A DNA stretch of 64,000 nucleotides from Streptomyces sp. PR69 (GCF_026420845.1 NZ_JAOWCB010000013.1:62001-126000), one strand, 5' to 3'; counted from the first letter of the stretch, positions 55,368 through 64,000 are shown. Numbers and translations: made by a program. The notes: generated from the sequence alone by a model not told the origin.

Positions 55368-57506
55368 TCAGCCGAGACGGGTGAGCTTGGCGCCGAGACC
55401 CGGTTCCGCCAGGTCCCGCTGGAGCTCCACCGGCACACTGGCCTTCCCGGTTCCCGACCCGACGGAGAGCTCGCCGACCTCCGTGCCCGCCGGGGCGGAG
55501 CCGGGGATGCCCTTGCCGCCGTGGACGAGGTCGAGCTCCGTCTGCAGACCGGGCCAGCCGACAGCCTTGAGGTCCTCGGCGGCCACCACCGGCGTACGGC
55601 CGCCCAGCCCGTCGTCCACATAGCCGACGACCTCGCCCTTCTTGACGAGGGTCTCGGACGTCACGCCCTTCTGGGCGGCCTTGATGAGGGCGATGCTGTA
55701 GTCGATGGCCAGCTCCAGCTTCTGCTTGAGCTGCGCGGCCTTCTGGGTGCCCATCGTCACGCCGAGGATGCGGCGCTTCTCGCCGTCGACCTCGGTGTAG
55801 GCGGCCCAGAGCAGATTGCCGCCGGCCGGGGTGGACGAGCCGGTCTTGATGCCGTGGACGCCCGGCTGGAGGAGCGCCCTGTCGGCGCTGTTGTAGATCT
55901 TCCCGTCGATGCCCGGCACCTCAAGGATCGTCATGTCCACGATCTCTCGGAGCACATCGAACTCCATGACCGCCTCGGCCAGCTTGAGCTGGTCCTGAGG
56001 CGTCGAGACCGTCGACTTCTTGAAGCCGCTGGGGTCCGTGTAGACGGAGTCCTTCATCCCGAGGTCCTTGGCGGCGTCGTTCATCTTCTTGATGAACGCC
56101 TCCTCCGACCCGGCGTCCCAGCGCGCCAGCAGCCGCGCCACATTGTTCGCGGAGGGGATCATCAGCAGCTGGAGCAGCTGCTTCTGGGTGTACTTCTGCC
56201 CCTTCTTGACGGCGGCCCGCGACTCGTCGACATTGTCGGCCTCGTCCTCGGCCTGCTGGTCGATCTCGATCTCCGGGCCCGTCTCATCGCCGGTGATCGG
56301 GTGGTCCCTGAGGATCACATAGGCCGTCATCGTCTTGGTGACGCTGGCGAGCGGCGCGGGCTTCTGCGCCCCGTACGTCCCGATGCGGCCGACGCCCTCG
56401 ACCTCCACCGCGCCCTGGCCCTCGTCCGGCCACGGCATGTCGAGCTGACCGCCCGCGAAGGTGTGCTCACGGTCGGCGGAGAGACCGAGGGCGGGCTCGG
56501 GGAGCGGCCGTACGAGCTGTACGACCGCAAACACGATCAGCAGCAACAGCACCAGCGGGGACCAGATCTTGATCCGGCGGGCGAAGGTGCGCAGCGGGGT
56601 CGGGGCCGGCGGCGGGGTGTTCGTCAGCTCGGCGAGCAGGTCGAGCGGGGGGCGGGGCGGCAGGGGCTGCTGCTTGGTCCGCTCGGGCTCCGTGAGCGAG
56701 GCGGGGGCGGTGGGGGCGGCGGGCTTGCTCGCTGGCGCGGCCGCCTCCGGCCCGGCAGCAGGCTCGTCCGGCGCCGCGGGCTTGTCTGCGGGCTCGTCTG
56801 CGGGCTTGTCGGGCTTGTCTGCGGGCTTGTCTGCGGGCTTGCTCGCGGGGGCGGCCGTCTCCCGCAGCGGAACGAATCTGCTCGCCCTGCCGACGGCGGG
56901 CGCCGGTCCGGCTTCCCGGTCCGGCCCGGCCGCGGGCTTCGGCTCAGGCGTCGGCGCGGGCTTCGCGTCCGGCTTCGGTGTGGCCGGGGGCATCGTGAGC
57001 GCGGCAGTGGGCTGGTCCACGGCCGGCGCGCGGGGCGCCTTGAAGACGGCGGTGGGCTGGTCCTTGGGCGGATCCGTGGGCTGGCCCTTGTTTGCTTCCG
57101 CAGACACGGGCTTGTCGGCTACCGACTTTCCGTCGACCGCCTTGTCGTCGGCGGCATCCTCGGGCTCCACCGGAGCGGAGCCTTCCCCGCCGTCCTCGCC
57201 GACCCCCTTGTCGCCGTCCTCGCCCGAGACCCAGGCCGCCACGGCGGCCCGCAGCCGCTCGTCGTTCCCGCCCGTCTTCCCGTCCGTCTTCCCGTCCGCG
57301 GCCGGTTCCTCCGACGCTCCGGCCGCATCACGCTCATCGGCTTCGTCCGGCGTCTCGCGGCAGACGGCAAGACGCGGGTCACGTGCGGCGTCCCGCTCCG
57401 GGGCGCGCTCCGGGCGCTCCGGGCCACGCTCCGGGCGGCGCTCGCCTGACGCCGTCTCCCCCGACGGCTTGTGCTGCTCCGACTTGTCGGGGGACTCGCC
57501 CGCCAC
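55368..57506 (-). CDS. D-alanyl-D-alanine carboxypeptidase (S11, PBP5-type)
   Basis: 712 residues. A disordered Glu/Lys/Ala/Pro-rich cytoplasmic region (1-305) precedes one membrane helix (about 310-332, WSPLVLLLLIVFAVVQLV). The extracellular S11 domain has the active-site SVTK near residue 390, SANN near 455 and KTG near 552 (HGIKTGSSTPAGG). It trims D-Ala from peptidoglycan pentapeptides. The C-terminal beta domain ends at 712. The long acidic N-terminus with tandem Ala-Asp-Lys-Pro repeats is typical of Streptomyces homologues. The GTG at 57506 follows GAGGAGG. It lies upstream of the polytopic membrane protein. Confidence 0.88.
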   Translation of the reverse strand: MAGESPDKSEQHKPSGETASGERRPERGPERPERAPERDAARDPRLAVCRETPDEADERDAAGASEEPAADGKTDGKTGGNDERLRAAVAAWVSGEDGDKGVGEDGGEGSAPVEPEDAADDKAVDGKSVADKPVSAEANKGQPTDPPKDQPTAVFKAPRAPAVDQPTAALTMPPATPKPDAKPAPTPEPKPAAGPDREAGPAPAVGRASRFVPLRETAAPASKPADKPADKPDKPADEPADKPAAPDEPAAGPEAAAPASKPAAPTAPASLTEPERTKQQPLPPRPPLDLLAELTNTPPPAPTPLRTFARRIKIWSPLVLLLLIVFAVVQLVRPLPEPALGLSADREHTFAGGQLDMPWPDEGQGAVEVEGVGRIGTYGAQKPAPLASVTKTMTAYVILRDHPITGDETGPEIEIDQQAEDEADNVDESRAAVKKGQKYTQKQLLQLLMIPSANNVARLLARWDAGSEEAFIKKMNDAAKDLGMKDSVYTDPSGFKKSTVSTPQDQLKLAEAVMEFDVLREIVDMTILEVPGIDGKIYNSADRALLQPGVHGIKTGSSTPAGGNLLWAAYTEVDGEKRRILGVTMGTQKAAQLKQKLELAIDYSIALIKAAQKGVTSETLVKKGEVVGYVDDGLGGRTPVVAAEDLKAVGWPGLQTELDLVHGGKGIPGSAPAGTEVGELSVGSGTGKASVPVELQRDLAEPGLGAKLTRLG

Positions 57507-57727
57507 CGTGCCTCCTCAATGAGTCATGCATAAGTCATACGCAGTCGTCATACGCCCTGTGCGATGCGTATGTCCGAACCATCTCTCAGTGTCCTGTGTG
57601 AGCACATGGCTCCCGTGCCAAGACGAGAACGACATACCTGCCGGTTCCCGTACGAACCACCCAGGCACTCTCGACAGACCAATGTGAGAGGCGTCACCCT
57701 GTCATTCATCCACGCGGGGAGGCATGG

Positions 57728-58444
57728 ATGGGCAGGAGCCGCAGAACACTTCCGGAAGAGCTTCTGCTGCTCGCTCTGGACCCGGCCACGGGCACCACAG
57801 CGCAGCCGCAGTCGCTCGACCTCGGTCTCGCCGGGGCGCAGCTAGTAGAGCTGGCCTTGGCGGGACGGATAGCCCCTGACGGGGATCGTATCGCCGTGGT
57901 GATGCCACGGCCGACAGGAGATCCGACCCTGGACTCCGCACTGGAGCTGTTGCGCAGGCGCGGCAGTCCGGTCCGGGCGGTCCACTGGATCGGCGGGCCC
58001 CGGCTGGGGCTGCGCCAGGTGTACCTCTCGCATCTGGAGCGCTGCGGCATGGTGCATGCCGTGGAGGGCCAGATGTGCGGAGTGCTGCCGACGACTCGCT
58101 ATCAGGCGACCGACACGGCGATCAGCCGGGACATCAGAGCCCGGCTCGACAGCGCGATCCGCACCGGTGTGCCGCCGGACCCGCGGACCGCGGCGCTCGC
58201 CGCGCTGGCGCACGCGGTCGGCCTCGGCAAGCATTTGTACCCGGGGAACGAAGGGCGTTCCTCAAGGTCCCGTCTGCGGGATCTCATCAGGCACGACCCG
58301 ATGGGCGGCCTCGTGGCGCACGCCGTGATGGACGTCCAGAACGGCGTGCCGGCCCAGCCGCGCCGGGCGGGCCCCGGCCGTCAGCCGGCAGGCGTGCCCG
58401 TCCAGCCGCGCCGCCGGGGCATGGCCCGCGTCGCGGCGCACTAG
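57728..58444 (+). CDS. GPP34 (GOLPH3/VPS74-like) family phosphoprotein
   Basis: 238 residues. LPEELLLLALDPATG, LDLGLAGAQLVELALAGRIA and DPRTAALAALAHAVGLGKHLYP match the GOLPH3/VPS74-type fold found in many Streptomyces proteins. In eukaryotes the fold binds phosphoinositides; bacterial function is unresolved, perhaps membrane lipid sensing. The C-terminal 45 residues are a basic Pro/Gln/Arg tail. GGGGAGG five bases before the ATG at 57728 fixes the start. It diverges from the D,D-carboxypeptidase gene with a 221-base spacer. Confidence 0.84.
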   Translation: MGRSRRTLPEELLLLALDPATGTTAQPQSLDLGLAGAQLVELALAGRIAPDGDRIAVVMPRPTGDPTLDSALELLRRRGSPVRAVHWIGGPRLGLRQVYLSHLERCGMVHAVEGQMCGVLPTTRYQATDTAISRDIRARLDSAIRTGVPPDPRTAALAALAHAVGLGKHLYPGNEGRSSRSRLRDLIRHDPMGGLVAHAVMDVQNGVPAQPRRAGPGRQPAGVPVQPRRRGMARVAAH

Positions 58445-58575
58445 CACCGCACACCGCACACCGCGCAACACCGCACCACATGCACAACGCAGCACCGCAT
58501 GACAACGCAGCGCCACAGCACAACACCGCACCGCAACACGACAGCGCACCGCAGCACCACGCGCACCAGGCGCCC
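58445..58575. repeat. CACCGCA-rich low-complexity spacer
   Basis: Degenerate copies of CACCGCACA, GCAACACCGC and similar words fill 58443-58570. No credible coding frame is present. It lies in the 343-base spacer before the XRE gene, which otherwise holds only the hairpin at 58646-58677 and the XRE promoter. Confidence 0.6.
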
Positions 58576-58645
58576 CCGCGCGAGATCGCGCACGGGTGCG
58601 AACGCCGCGCCGACGTCCCCATGACCCGGTACGGGAGCCGCAAAA

Positions 58646-58677
58646 CGCGCGGGGCAGCACGCTCGCTGCCCCGCGCG
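58646..58677. terminator. 13-bp hairpin terminator
   Basis: CGCGCGGGGCAGC (58646-58658) pairs perfectly with GCTGCCCCGCGCG (58665-58677). It probably ends the GPP34 transcript. Confidence 0.7.
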
Positions 58678-58787
58678 TCGGCGTGTCTATGGATGTGTCT
58701 GGCCATTTAGCAGCGCGGACGCGACCATTGGTGGCAATCTGCTGAGCACTAGATACGCACAGCTACGCAGCCGGAGGTGCAGTCCCC

Positions 58788-59645
58788 GTGGCGTCCAACG
58801 TCAACCCCACCGTCAGGAGACGCCGATTGGGTCAGGAGCTGCGTCGGCTCCGGGAACTCAAAGGCATGACGGCAGAGGAGGTGGCGGAGCGCCTGCTCGT
58901 CTCCCAGTCCAAGATCAGCCGCCTCGAGAACGGCCGCCGCTCCATCAGTCAGCGCGACGTCCGCGACCTGTGCGGAGTGTACGAGGTCGAAGATCACCGG
59001 ATCGTCGACTCGCTGATGCAGATGGCCAAGGATTCCCGCCAGCAGGGCTGGTGGCATGCCTTCGGCGACATCCCGTACAGCGTGTACATCGGCCTGGAGA
59101 CCGACGCGGCGAGTCTTCGCGTGTACGAACCCCAGATCATGCCCGGCCTGCTCCAGACCCGTGAGTACGCCGAGGCGCTGATCACCGGCGCGATGCCGGA
59201 GAGCGGCCCCAGCGACATCGAGAAGCGCGTCAACGTCCGGATGCGCCGCCAGGAGCGGGTCAAGGAACCCGAGCATCCGCTGCGGCTGTGGGCCGTCGTC
59301 GACGAGGCGGCGCTGCGCCGTGTCGTGGGCGATAAGCGGATGATGCGCGAGCAGCTCGAATATCTTGTGGAGATGTCCCAGCAGCCGCATGTCACGGTGC
59401 AGGTGCTGCCCTTTGACATGGGCGCCCACCCGGGCATCAACGGCCAGTACGCGATCCTGGAGTTCCCGGACGCGTCAGACTCCAGCGTCGTCTATATCGA
59501 GGGTGTCACCAGCGACCTGTATCTGGAGAAGCCCAACGACGTGCAGAAGTACACGGTGATGTACGAGCATCTGCGCGCCCAGGCGCTGAATGTGGACCAG
59601 TCACGGCAGTTCATCGCCGACACGGCCAAGGAGTACGCCCGCTGA
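58788..59645 (+). CDS. XRE regulator with DUF5753 domain
   Basis: 285 residues. The helix-turn-helix spans about 14-70 (LGQELRRLRELKGMTAEEVA, LLVSQSKISRLENGRRSISQ). The C-terminal DUF5753-type domain spans about 90-280 (IGLETDAASLRVYEPQIMPG, LLQTREYAEALITG, VQVLPFDMGAHPGINGQYAI). These proteins are abundant Streptomyces developmental or antibiotic regulators and act with a small DUF397 partner encoded next to them, as here. The GTG at 58788 begins the conserved N-terminus. The DUF397 gene follows after 228 bases and a hairpin. Confidence 0.9.
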   Translation: MASNVNPTVRRRRLGQELRRLRELKGMTAEEVAERLLVSQSKISRLENGRRSISQRDVRDLCGVYEVEDHRIVDSLMQMAKDSRQQGWWHAFGDIPYSVYIGLETDAASLRVYEPQIMPGLLQTREYAEALITGAMPESGPSDIEKRVNVRMRRQERVKEPEHPLRLWAVVDEAALRRVVGDKRMMREQLEYLVEMSQQPHVTVQVLPFDMGAHPGINGQYAILEFPDASDSSVVYIEGVTSDLYLEKPNDVQKYTVMYEHLRAQALNVDQSRQFIADTAKEYAR

Positions 59646-59694
59646 CGGCGCGCCCGGGCCGCCGCGCCGCCAGCGGAAACGGTCACCCAAGTGA

Positions 59695-59739
59695 CAGTGG
59701 TGGCGAGGGGGGCCGCACGGTACACCCCCGCCACCACTG
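59695..59739 (+). terminator. Hairpin between XRE and DUF397 genes
   Basis: CAGTGGTGGCG (59695-59705) pairs perfectly with CGCCACCACTG (59729-59739). It may reduce read-through into the DUF397 gene, which would then need its own promoter. Confidence 0.6.
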
Positions 59740-59873
59740 GACGGAAGACCACGCCGGTATATGCCATCCGGTCGAGTGAACGCATGTCCCACGCACAGCC
59801 CCCGTCAAGTAGCTTCGATCACGCCAGCAAGAACGTTGGCGCGAACACATCTGCTGCCGAAGGGGAGTTAGAC

Positions 59874-60083
59874 ATGGCAATCATTCAGGGTGCCACGGAC
59901 ACCTGGACGAAGTCCTCGTACTCCGGCGGGAACGGCGCGTGCGTCGAGGTCAAGTCACCGCTGACGCAGGCCCTCCTGGTCCGCGACTCCAAGGTGCCGG
60001 CCGGCCCGTCGATCACCTTCGTCCCCGACGCGTGGAGCGCGTTCGTCAACGAGGTGGGACAGGGCGCGTTCGACCTCGGCTGA
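59874..60083 (+). CDS. DUF397 domain protein
   Basis: 69 residues. WTKSSYSGGNGACVEVK, VRDSKVPAGPSITFVPDAW and FVNEVGQGAFDL are the DUF397 signature. The family forms a functional pair with an XRE/DUF5753 regulator, possibly as anti-regulator or antitoxin-like partner. GGGGAG seven bases before the ATG at 59874 fixes the start; a longer upstream frame exists but lacks a site. It follows the XRE gene, as usual. Confidence 0.9.
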   Translation: MAIIQGATDTWTKSSYSGGNGACVEVKSPLTQALLVRDSKVPAGPSITFVPDAWSAFVNEVGQGAFDLG

Positions 60084-60219
60084 GCCTTGCGCCGAGGAGA
60101 GCGCAAACACTCAGCAGTGACACGTACGACAGAAACACGACAGGGGCCCTCTCGACTGGTTCGCCGTCCCGGCCGAGGGGGCTCGGCCGTGCCGCCCCCG
60201 CTCTGTCGCTCACCGTCGC

Positions 60220-61068
60220 TCACCGCAGCTCATCCACATAGCGGTCGGTTCCGGGGACCGTGGGGATGAAGGGAGCCACCAGCTCCATCCGTCCGAGCCC
60301 CGTGTCCGCGACCGCCGTCTCCAGCCCCGCATCCGGCGAGAAGCAAGCCTCCCAGCACTCCCTCGGATCCGCCTCAAGAAACCAGAGCAGGGTGAGTCGG
60401 GTGTCCACCCCCTCCACCTGCTTCACATAGCTCATCCGGTCCCCCGGCAGCGGCGTCGGCCGGAAGACCGTCACCATGGCTGCGGGCGAGCCCGCCAGCC
60501 GGCGGGGCAGCTCCCTCGCCCGCAGCCACTCCAGCAGCTCCGCCCGCTGCCCGGGCCCCTCGGCGTCCAGCACCTCGACGACCAGACCCGCGTACGGATG
60601 GTCCAGCGCATGACAGTCCCGCGGACCGGCGGCGCCGTCGCGGTAGACCGTCGCCGCATGGTCCTGGAACGACGTGAAGACATGGGTGCGGTCCCGGTAG
60701 ACCCGTCCGTCGCGGTTCAGCCGCTTGTTGATGGCGACCGTCCACGTCATATGGTCGTCATAGCGCCCGTCGGTGATCCAGTACACGGAGAGATAGCAGC
60801 CCGCGGTGACCGGCTGCGCGACCGCGGACTTCTCCGGGCGGCGCAGCAGCTGCAGCTCCCTGGTGGCAACCCAGCGCCGCCCCGCGTACATCCACGGCAT
60901 GGCCATCGCGCCCGCGTAGTAATGGTCGTCCTCGTACCAGCGGTTGTACGCGTACTCATGGCCGGGATGCGGCTCGACCATCGTGATCAGCGCATGGCCG
61001 GGACGGACCCCGTACGGACCCACCGCCGCCAGCTCCGCGTACACCGCACTGCGCGTGTCCTCGCCCAT
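60220..61068 (-). CDS. Hypothetical protein (282 aa), possible dimeric alpha/beta barrel
   Basis: 282 residues, soluble. Two similar halves, HALITMVEPHPGHEYAYNRWYEDDHYYAG near the N-terminus and SPAAMVTVFRPTP later, recall the ferredoxin-like dimeric alpha/beta barrel (EthD/DUF-type) proteins, in which Tyr, Trp and His residues line a pocket. The enzyme activity, if any, is unknown. It is divergent from the SDR gene with an 85-base spacer, so the two may work together on one small-molecule pathway. The ATG at 61068 is the first in frame. Confidence 0.6.
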   Translation of the reverse strand: MGEDTRSAVYAELAAVGPYGVRPGHALITMVEPHPGHEYAYNRWYEDDHYYAGAMAMPWMYAGRRWVATRELQLLRRPEKSAVAQPVTAGCYLSVYWITDGRYDDHMTWTVAINKRLNRDGRVYRDRTHVFTSFQDHAATVYRDGAAGPRDCHALDHPYAGLVVEVLDAEGPGQRAELLEWLRARELPRRLAGSPAAMVTVFRPTPLPGDRMSYVKQVEGVDTRLTLLWFLEADPRECWEACFSPDAGLETAVADTGLGRMELVAPFIPTVPGTDRYVDELR

Positions 61069-61153
61069 GGCCGCCTCTCCCCTTCCGTCCTCGGCTGCGG
61101 AGACCTACTCTGACGGCCCGTCAGGTGATTGGCCAGACAGCGGAGGCGTCCGG

Positions 61154-61948
61154 ATGACGGCAGAACTGCTGCTCCAGGGGAAGACCGTGATCGTCTCCGG
61201 CGTCGGACCGGGCCTCGGCCATCGGGTCGCCGCCGCCGTCGTACGCGACGGAGGCAATGCGGTACTGGGCGCACGCACCCACGCCACCCTCGCCAAGACC
61301 GCCGGACAGATCGACCCGGACGGCCGCCACAGCGCCTTCCGCACCGCCGACATCACCGACGAGACCCAGTGCGAGGCACTGGCCGCACTCGCCGTGGAGC
61401 GCTTCGGCCGAATCGACGCGGTGGTGCATGTGGCCGCCTGGGACAGTTCCTTCGGCGGCCTGGAAGACGCCGACTTCGCCGTCTGGCAGCAGGTGATCGA
61501 CGTCAATCTGCTGGGCGCCCTGCGGATGACGCGGGCCTGTCTGCCCGCGCTGAAACAGCGCGGCGGCTCCGTCGTCATCATCGGCGCCCAGTCCGCCGTC
61601 GCCGCCCCCTCCCAGGTCAGACAGACGGCATACGCGGCCTCCAAAGGGGCTCTCACCTCCGCCATGTACTCCCTGGCACGCGAACTGGGCCCGCACCGGA
61701 TACGGGTGAACACCGTGCTGCCTGGCTGGATGTGGGGCCCGCCCGTCCAGGCGTACGTACGCCTCACCGCGCACACCGAGGGTGTGCCGGAATCCGAGGT
61801 GCTCGGACGCCTCACCGAGCGGACGGCCCTTCCGGAGCTGGCCTCCGACGCCGACGTCGCAGAAGCCGCGGCCTTCCTCGCCTCCGACCGGGCGCGGTCC
61901 ATCACGGGCCAGTCGCTGCTGGTCAACGCGGGTGAAGTGATGCGCTGA
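61154..61948 (+). CDS. Short-chain dehydrogenase/reductase (SDR)
   Basis: 264 residues, Rossmann fold. The nucleotide loop is VIVSGVGPGLGHRVAAAVV (a TGxxxGxG variant). The NAG-type block is VVHVAAWDSSF. The active site has Ser in VVIIGAQSAV and Tyr-x-x-x-Lys in TAYAASKGAL (about 158-167). The C-terminus SITGQSLLVNAGE is classical for SDR oxidoreductases. It probably oxidises or reduces a hydroxy/keto group with NAD(P). GGAGG seven bases before the ATG at 61154 fixes the start. Divergent from the unknown 282-residue protein. Confidence 0.88.
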   Translation: MTAELLLQGKTVIVSGVGPGLGHRVAAAVVRDGGNAVLGARTHATLAKTAGQIDPDGRHSAFRTADITDETQCEALAALAVERFGRIDAVVHVAAWDSSFGGLEDADFAVWQQVIDVNLLGALRMTRACLPALKQRGGSVVIIGAQSAVAAPSQVRQTAYAASKGALTSAMYSLARELGPHRIRVNTVLPGWMWGPPVQAYVRLTAHTEGVPESEVLGRLTERTALPELASDADVAEAAAFLASDRARSITGQSLLVNAGEVMR

Positions 61949-62026
61949 CCAAGAATCTCCCGACCGCGGATCTATACTCCACATGCTCGACCGACATGGG
62001 GGGCACTGGGGAAGCGCGGGGGAAGC

Positions 62027-63706
62027 ATGGCGGAGCAGACGGGGGCGGTGTCGTTTCTCGATGTCGTGGGCGCCCTGGACATAGGGGGGCTGGCCGTGAT
62101 CGGGGCGGCGCTGGTGCTGCGCCTCGCGTCGCTGCCGCTGCTGTCGCGCGCTCAGGAGTGGACCCGTCGAAGGGCGTTGGCGGTCCCGGGCGCGGACGCG
62201 ACGCCGCGAGGGATTCCGGCGGTCGTCTTCGGAGAGGCTGCCGTGTGGCTCCTCGGCGGCGCCGGCCTGTGGCTCCTCATGGCCTCGGACGCCCTCCTCG
62301 GCTTCGACCTCCTCATACAGCCGGTCGCGTCGCCGGATGTGCTCCCCCTGTCCGTCGCGTTGGGCATCCCCATCGCGGAGGCGCACACGCAGTTCCTCAT
62401 CGCGGCGGCCCCGGCCCTGGTCCTCTGGCCGCTGCTGTACCTCCTGACCCAGCGCAACCTGCTGACCGGCGGTGTGCCCGCGAGGGCGGGAGCATCGTCC
62501 CCGACGGGACTCCGACTGGCCGGCCTGTTCGCGCTGCGTGTTGTGCTGGCGGCGTTTCTGCCGGTCGGACTGGTCCTGGCCGCCCTGCTGTTCGAGGCCG
62601 TCGCCGCCATCACCAGCTGGCGGCTCCGGTCCGCCGACGGCCGGCGACACTCCGCGGGCGGCTCCCTGCCGCCCGCCGCCCCCGCGCAGCCGGTCCCGGC
62701 AGCCGCACCGCAGATGCCGCCGGTTCCCTCCTTTCCACCCGCACAGGCGGTCGCCTACGTGCCGACGCAGGCCGATCCAGGCGCCGCGCCGCAGGTCGCC
62801 CACCGGCCACTCCACCCGAACGAGCCCCGGACGATCGGCGGCTACCAGCTCCTCGGCCGGATCGGGGCCGGCGGCATGGGCACGGTGTACCTCGCGCGGC
62901 GCGAGGGGGCGGCGACACAGGTGGCGCTGAAGACCATCAACCCCGAGCTCCTGGACCACGCCGAGCTGTTGCGCCGGTTCGAGCGCGAGGCGGAGGTGCT
63001 CGCCCTGGTCTCCGGCGCCTACACCGCCCGGGTGCTCGACGCCGGGGTGGACGCGGGACGGCCGTACCTGGTCATGGAGTTGCTGGACGGGCGGCCCCTC
63101 GATGCCCATCTGCACGAGAAGGGGCCGATCCGCACGCCCGAGGCGCTGCGGTCCCTGGCCCTGGCGCTTGCCGTGGCCCTGTCCGGGGTGCATCGGCTCG
63201 GCTTGGTCCACCGGGACCTCAAGCCCGCCAACATCATGCTGACCACGGCCGGGCCGCGCCTGCTCGACTTCGGCATCGCGGCGATCGTGGACGGCACCCG
63301 GCTCACTCGCACCGGCGGCGGACCGGGGACCCTGACGTATATGGCGCCGGAGCAGTTCGGCGAGGAGCGTATCGGCCCCGCCGCCGACGTATGGGCATGG
63401 GCGTGCTGCGTGGTGTGCGCGGCGCACGGCGACAGTCCGTTCACGGCGACCAGTACGGGAGCGGTGATCCGCCGGATCGTGGAGACCGGCCCCGAGCCGG
63501 CCTCGCTGGAGGCGGTGCGGGCACTCGACCCGGCTCTCGCGGCCGCGGTCGGGCAGGCGCTGGCCATCGATCCGGAGGGGCGGCCGGCGGATGGCGCGGC
63601 CCTGGTGAGTCTGCTGACAGCCCATCATGGGCCGACCCCCACGCTGGCGGATGCGAACTCCGTCCGGGAACAGATCACCCACGGCTGGCGCACACTGGCG
63701 CTCTGA
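62027..63706 (+). CDS. Membrane serine/threonine kinase with C-terminal kinase
   Basis: 559 residues. Four hydrophobic helices lie in the first 195 residues (LAVIGAALVLRLASLPLL, FGEAAVWLLGGAGLWLLM, FLIAAAPALVLWPLLYLL, VLAAFLPVGLVLAALLFE). A Pro/Ala linker (about 205-270) leads to the kinase domain at the C-terminus: GRIGAGGMGTVYLARR (281-296), VALKTI, HRDLKPANIMLT (about 398) and LLDFGIA. Most bacterial kinases place the kinase first and the membrane helix after, so this order is reversed. The N-terminal helices may sense membrane state. GGGGGAAGC lies before the ATG at 62027, after a TATACT box. Confidence 0.86.
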   Translation: MAEQTGAVSFLDVVGALDIGGLAVIGAALVLRLASLPLLSRAQEWTRRRALAVPGADATPRGIPAVVFGEAAVWLLGGAGLWLLMASDALLGFDLLIQPVASPDVLPLSVALGIPIAEAHTQFLIAAAPALVLWPLLYLLTQRNLLTGGVPARAGASSPTGLRLAGLFALRVVLAAFLPVGLVLAALLFEAVAAITSWRLRSADGRRHSAGGSLPPAAPAQPVPAAAPQMPPVPSFPPAQAVAYVPTQADPGAAPQVAHRPLHPNEPRTIGGYQLLGRIGAGGMGTVYLARREGAATQVALKTINPELLDHAELLRRFEREAEVLALVSGAYTARVLDAGVDAGRPYLVMELLDGRPLDAHLHEKGPIRTPEALRSLALALAVALSGVHRLGLVHRDLKPANIMLTTAGPRLLDFGIAAIVDGTRLTRTGGGPGTLTYMAPEQFGEERIGPAADVWAWACCVVCAAHGDSPFTATSTGAVIRRIVETGPEPASLEAVRALDPALAAAVGQALAIDPEGRPADGAALVSLLTAHHGPTPTLADANSVREQITHGWRTLAL

Positions 63707-63707
63707 T

Positions 63708-64000
63708 TCACGCACGCGGGTAGCGGGCCAGCCAGCCGGGGGCGCTGAGTGCCGGGCCGTGCAGCGCCGGCCCCTGGGTCATCTCCATCGCGAAGTCGTC
63801 CGCCAGCTCCAGCAGGGTGCCGCGGCCCTCAAGTTCGGCGAGCCAGGCGGGGGGCAGCGCGGTCTCGCCATGGAGCGCGCCGAGCAGGGAGCCGCACAGG
63901 GTGCCTGTGGTGTGTGAGGGGCCGCTGTGGTTGACGGCGAGGCGCAGGCCGTGGCGGACGTCCTCGCCGACGAGGGCGCAGTAGACGGCGATGGCCAGCG
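63708..64000 (-). CDS. ADP-ribosylglycohydrolase family protein, 3' part
   Basis: About 97 C-terminal residues remain; the gene runs off the right edge. NHSGPSHTTGTLCGSLLGALHG matches the ADP-ribosylglycohydrolase signature, with the metal-binding Asp/His/Ser cluster, and WLAELEGRGTLLELADDFAM is the usual C-terminal helix. These enzymes remove ADP-ribose from proteins or related substrates such as triADP-ribosylated cofactors. The stop lies one base beyond the kinase stop, and the genes converge. The N-terminal half and start are outside the window. Confidence 0.85.
   Translation of the reverse strand, partial: LAIAVYCALVGEDVRHGLRLAVNHSGPSHTTGTLCGSLLGALHGETALPPAWLAELEGRGTLLELADDFAMEMTQGPALHGPALSAPGWLARYPRA

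Overview
The window is chromosomal DNA of a high-GC actinomycete, almost certainly a Streptomyces. The signs are very GC-rich codon third positions, many GTG starts, an hrdD-type sigma factor behind a SigR-type promoter, a DUF6227 protein, a helix-turn-helix/DUF397 pair and TTA codons confined to a few genes.

Layout. (1) 1-13 kb is ordinary chromosome: the end of a P1-family peptidase, a DUF6227 protein, two 14-helix MFS exporters with WYL and TetR regulators nearby, hrdD, a GNAT acetyltransferase, a MarR regulator, a secreted M6-type metalloprotease and an acyl-CoA ligase. (2) A tRNA-Arg(CCT) gene at 13.04 kb is the insertion point of an accessory element that runs to about 36.3 kb. A large serine recombinase reads into the tRNA on the opposite strand. 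Behind it lies a leftward transfer/maintenance block: XRE regulator, replication-relaxation protein, VirD4/TraG-type ATPase, small membrane proteins, MT-A70 adenine methyltransferase, a von Willebrand A protein and a VWA-like lipoprotein. This is followed by AT-richer cargo: two unknown proteins, a regulatory trio (XRE regulator, resolvase-like protein without the catalytic serine, ATP-binding protein), a hydrolase, a HEPN-motif protein, an XRE gene beside a 15-bp repeat array, a two-helix membrane protein, a PD-(D/E)XK-like nuclease with a ribbon-helix-helix partner, and a double-HTH protein. (3) 37-52 kb is a compact biosynthetic gene cluster. GTP cyclohydrolase II, a WD40 protein, a RibD-type deaminase/reductase, a SUMF1-type protein and a ToxA-like methyltransferase are together the gene set for toxoflavin-type azapteridines (toxoflavin, reumycin, fervenulin). 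Extra genes here are a second methyltransferase, a secreted SGNH hydrolase, a tandem flavodoxin protein and a separate flavodoxin-fold protein. Regulation and export are covered by a LuxR-family giant with one TTA codon, a TetR repressor and a divergent MFS exporter. (4) 52-64 kb is again ordinary chromosome: a membrane-anchored protein, a polytopic membrane protein, a D,D-carboxypeptidase, a GPP34 protein, an XRE/DUF5753-DUF397 pair, an SDR enzyme, a membrane Ser/Thr kinase and the end of an ADP-ribosylglycohydrolase.

How the parts work together. In the cluster most biosynthetic genes overlap by 4 to 20 bases, which implies one translationally coupled leftward operon that starts at the cyclohydrolase and ends at a 17-bp hairpin. 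The exporter gene diverges from its TetR gene across a 17-bp perfect palindrome. In the accessory element the recombinase is the mobility function, the VirD4-like ATPase suggests conjugative transfer, and the right half resembles a defence/regulatory cargo island; no relaxase or VirB4 gene is visible. All functions are read from motifs and context; no database search was possible.
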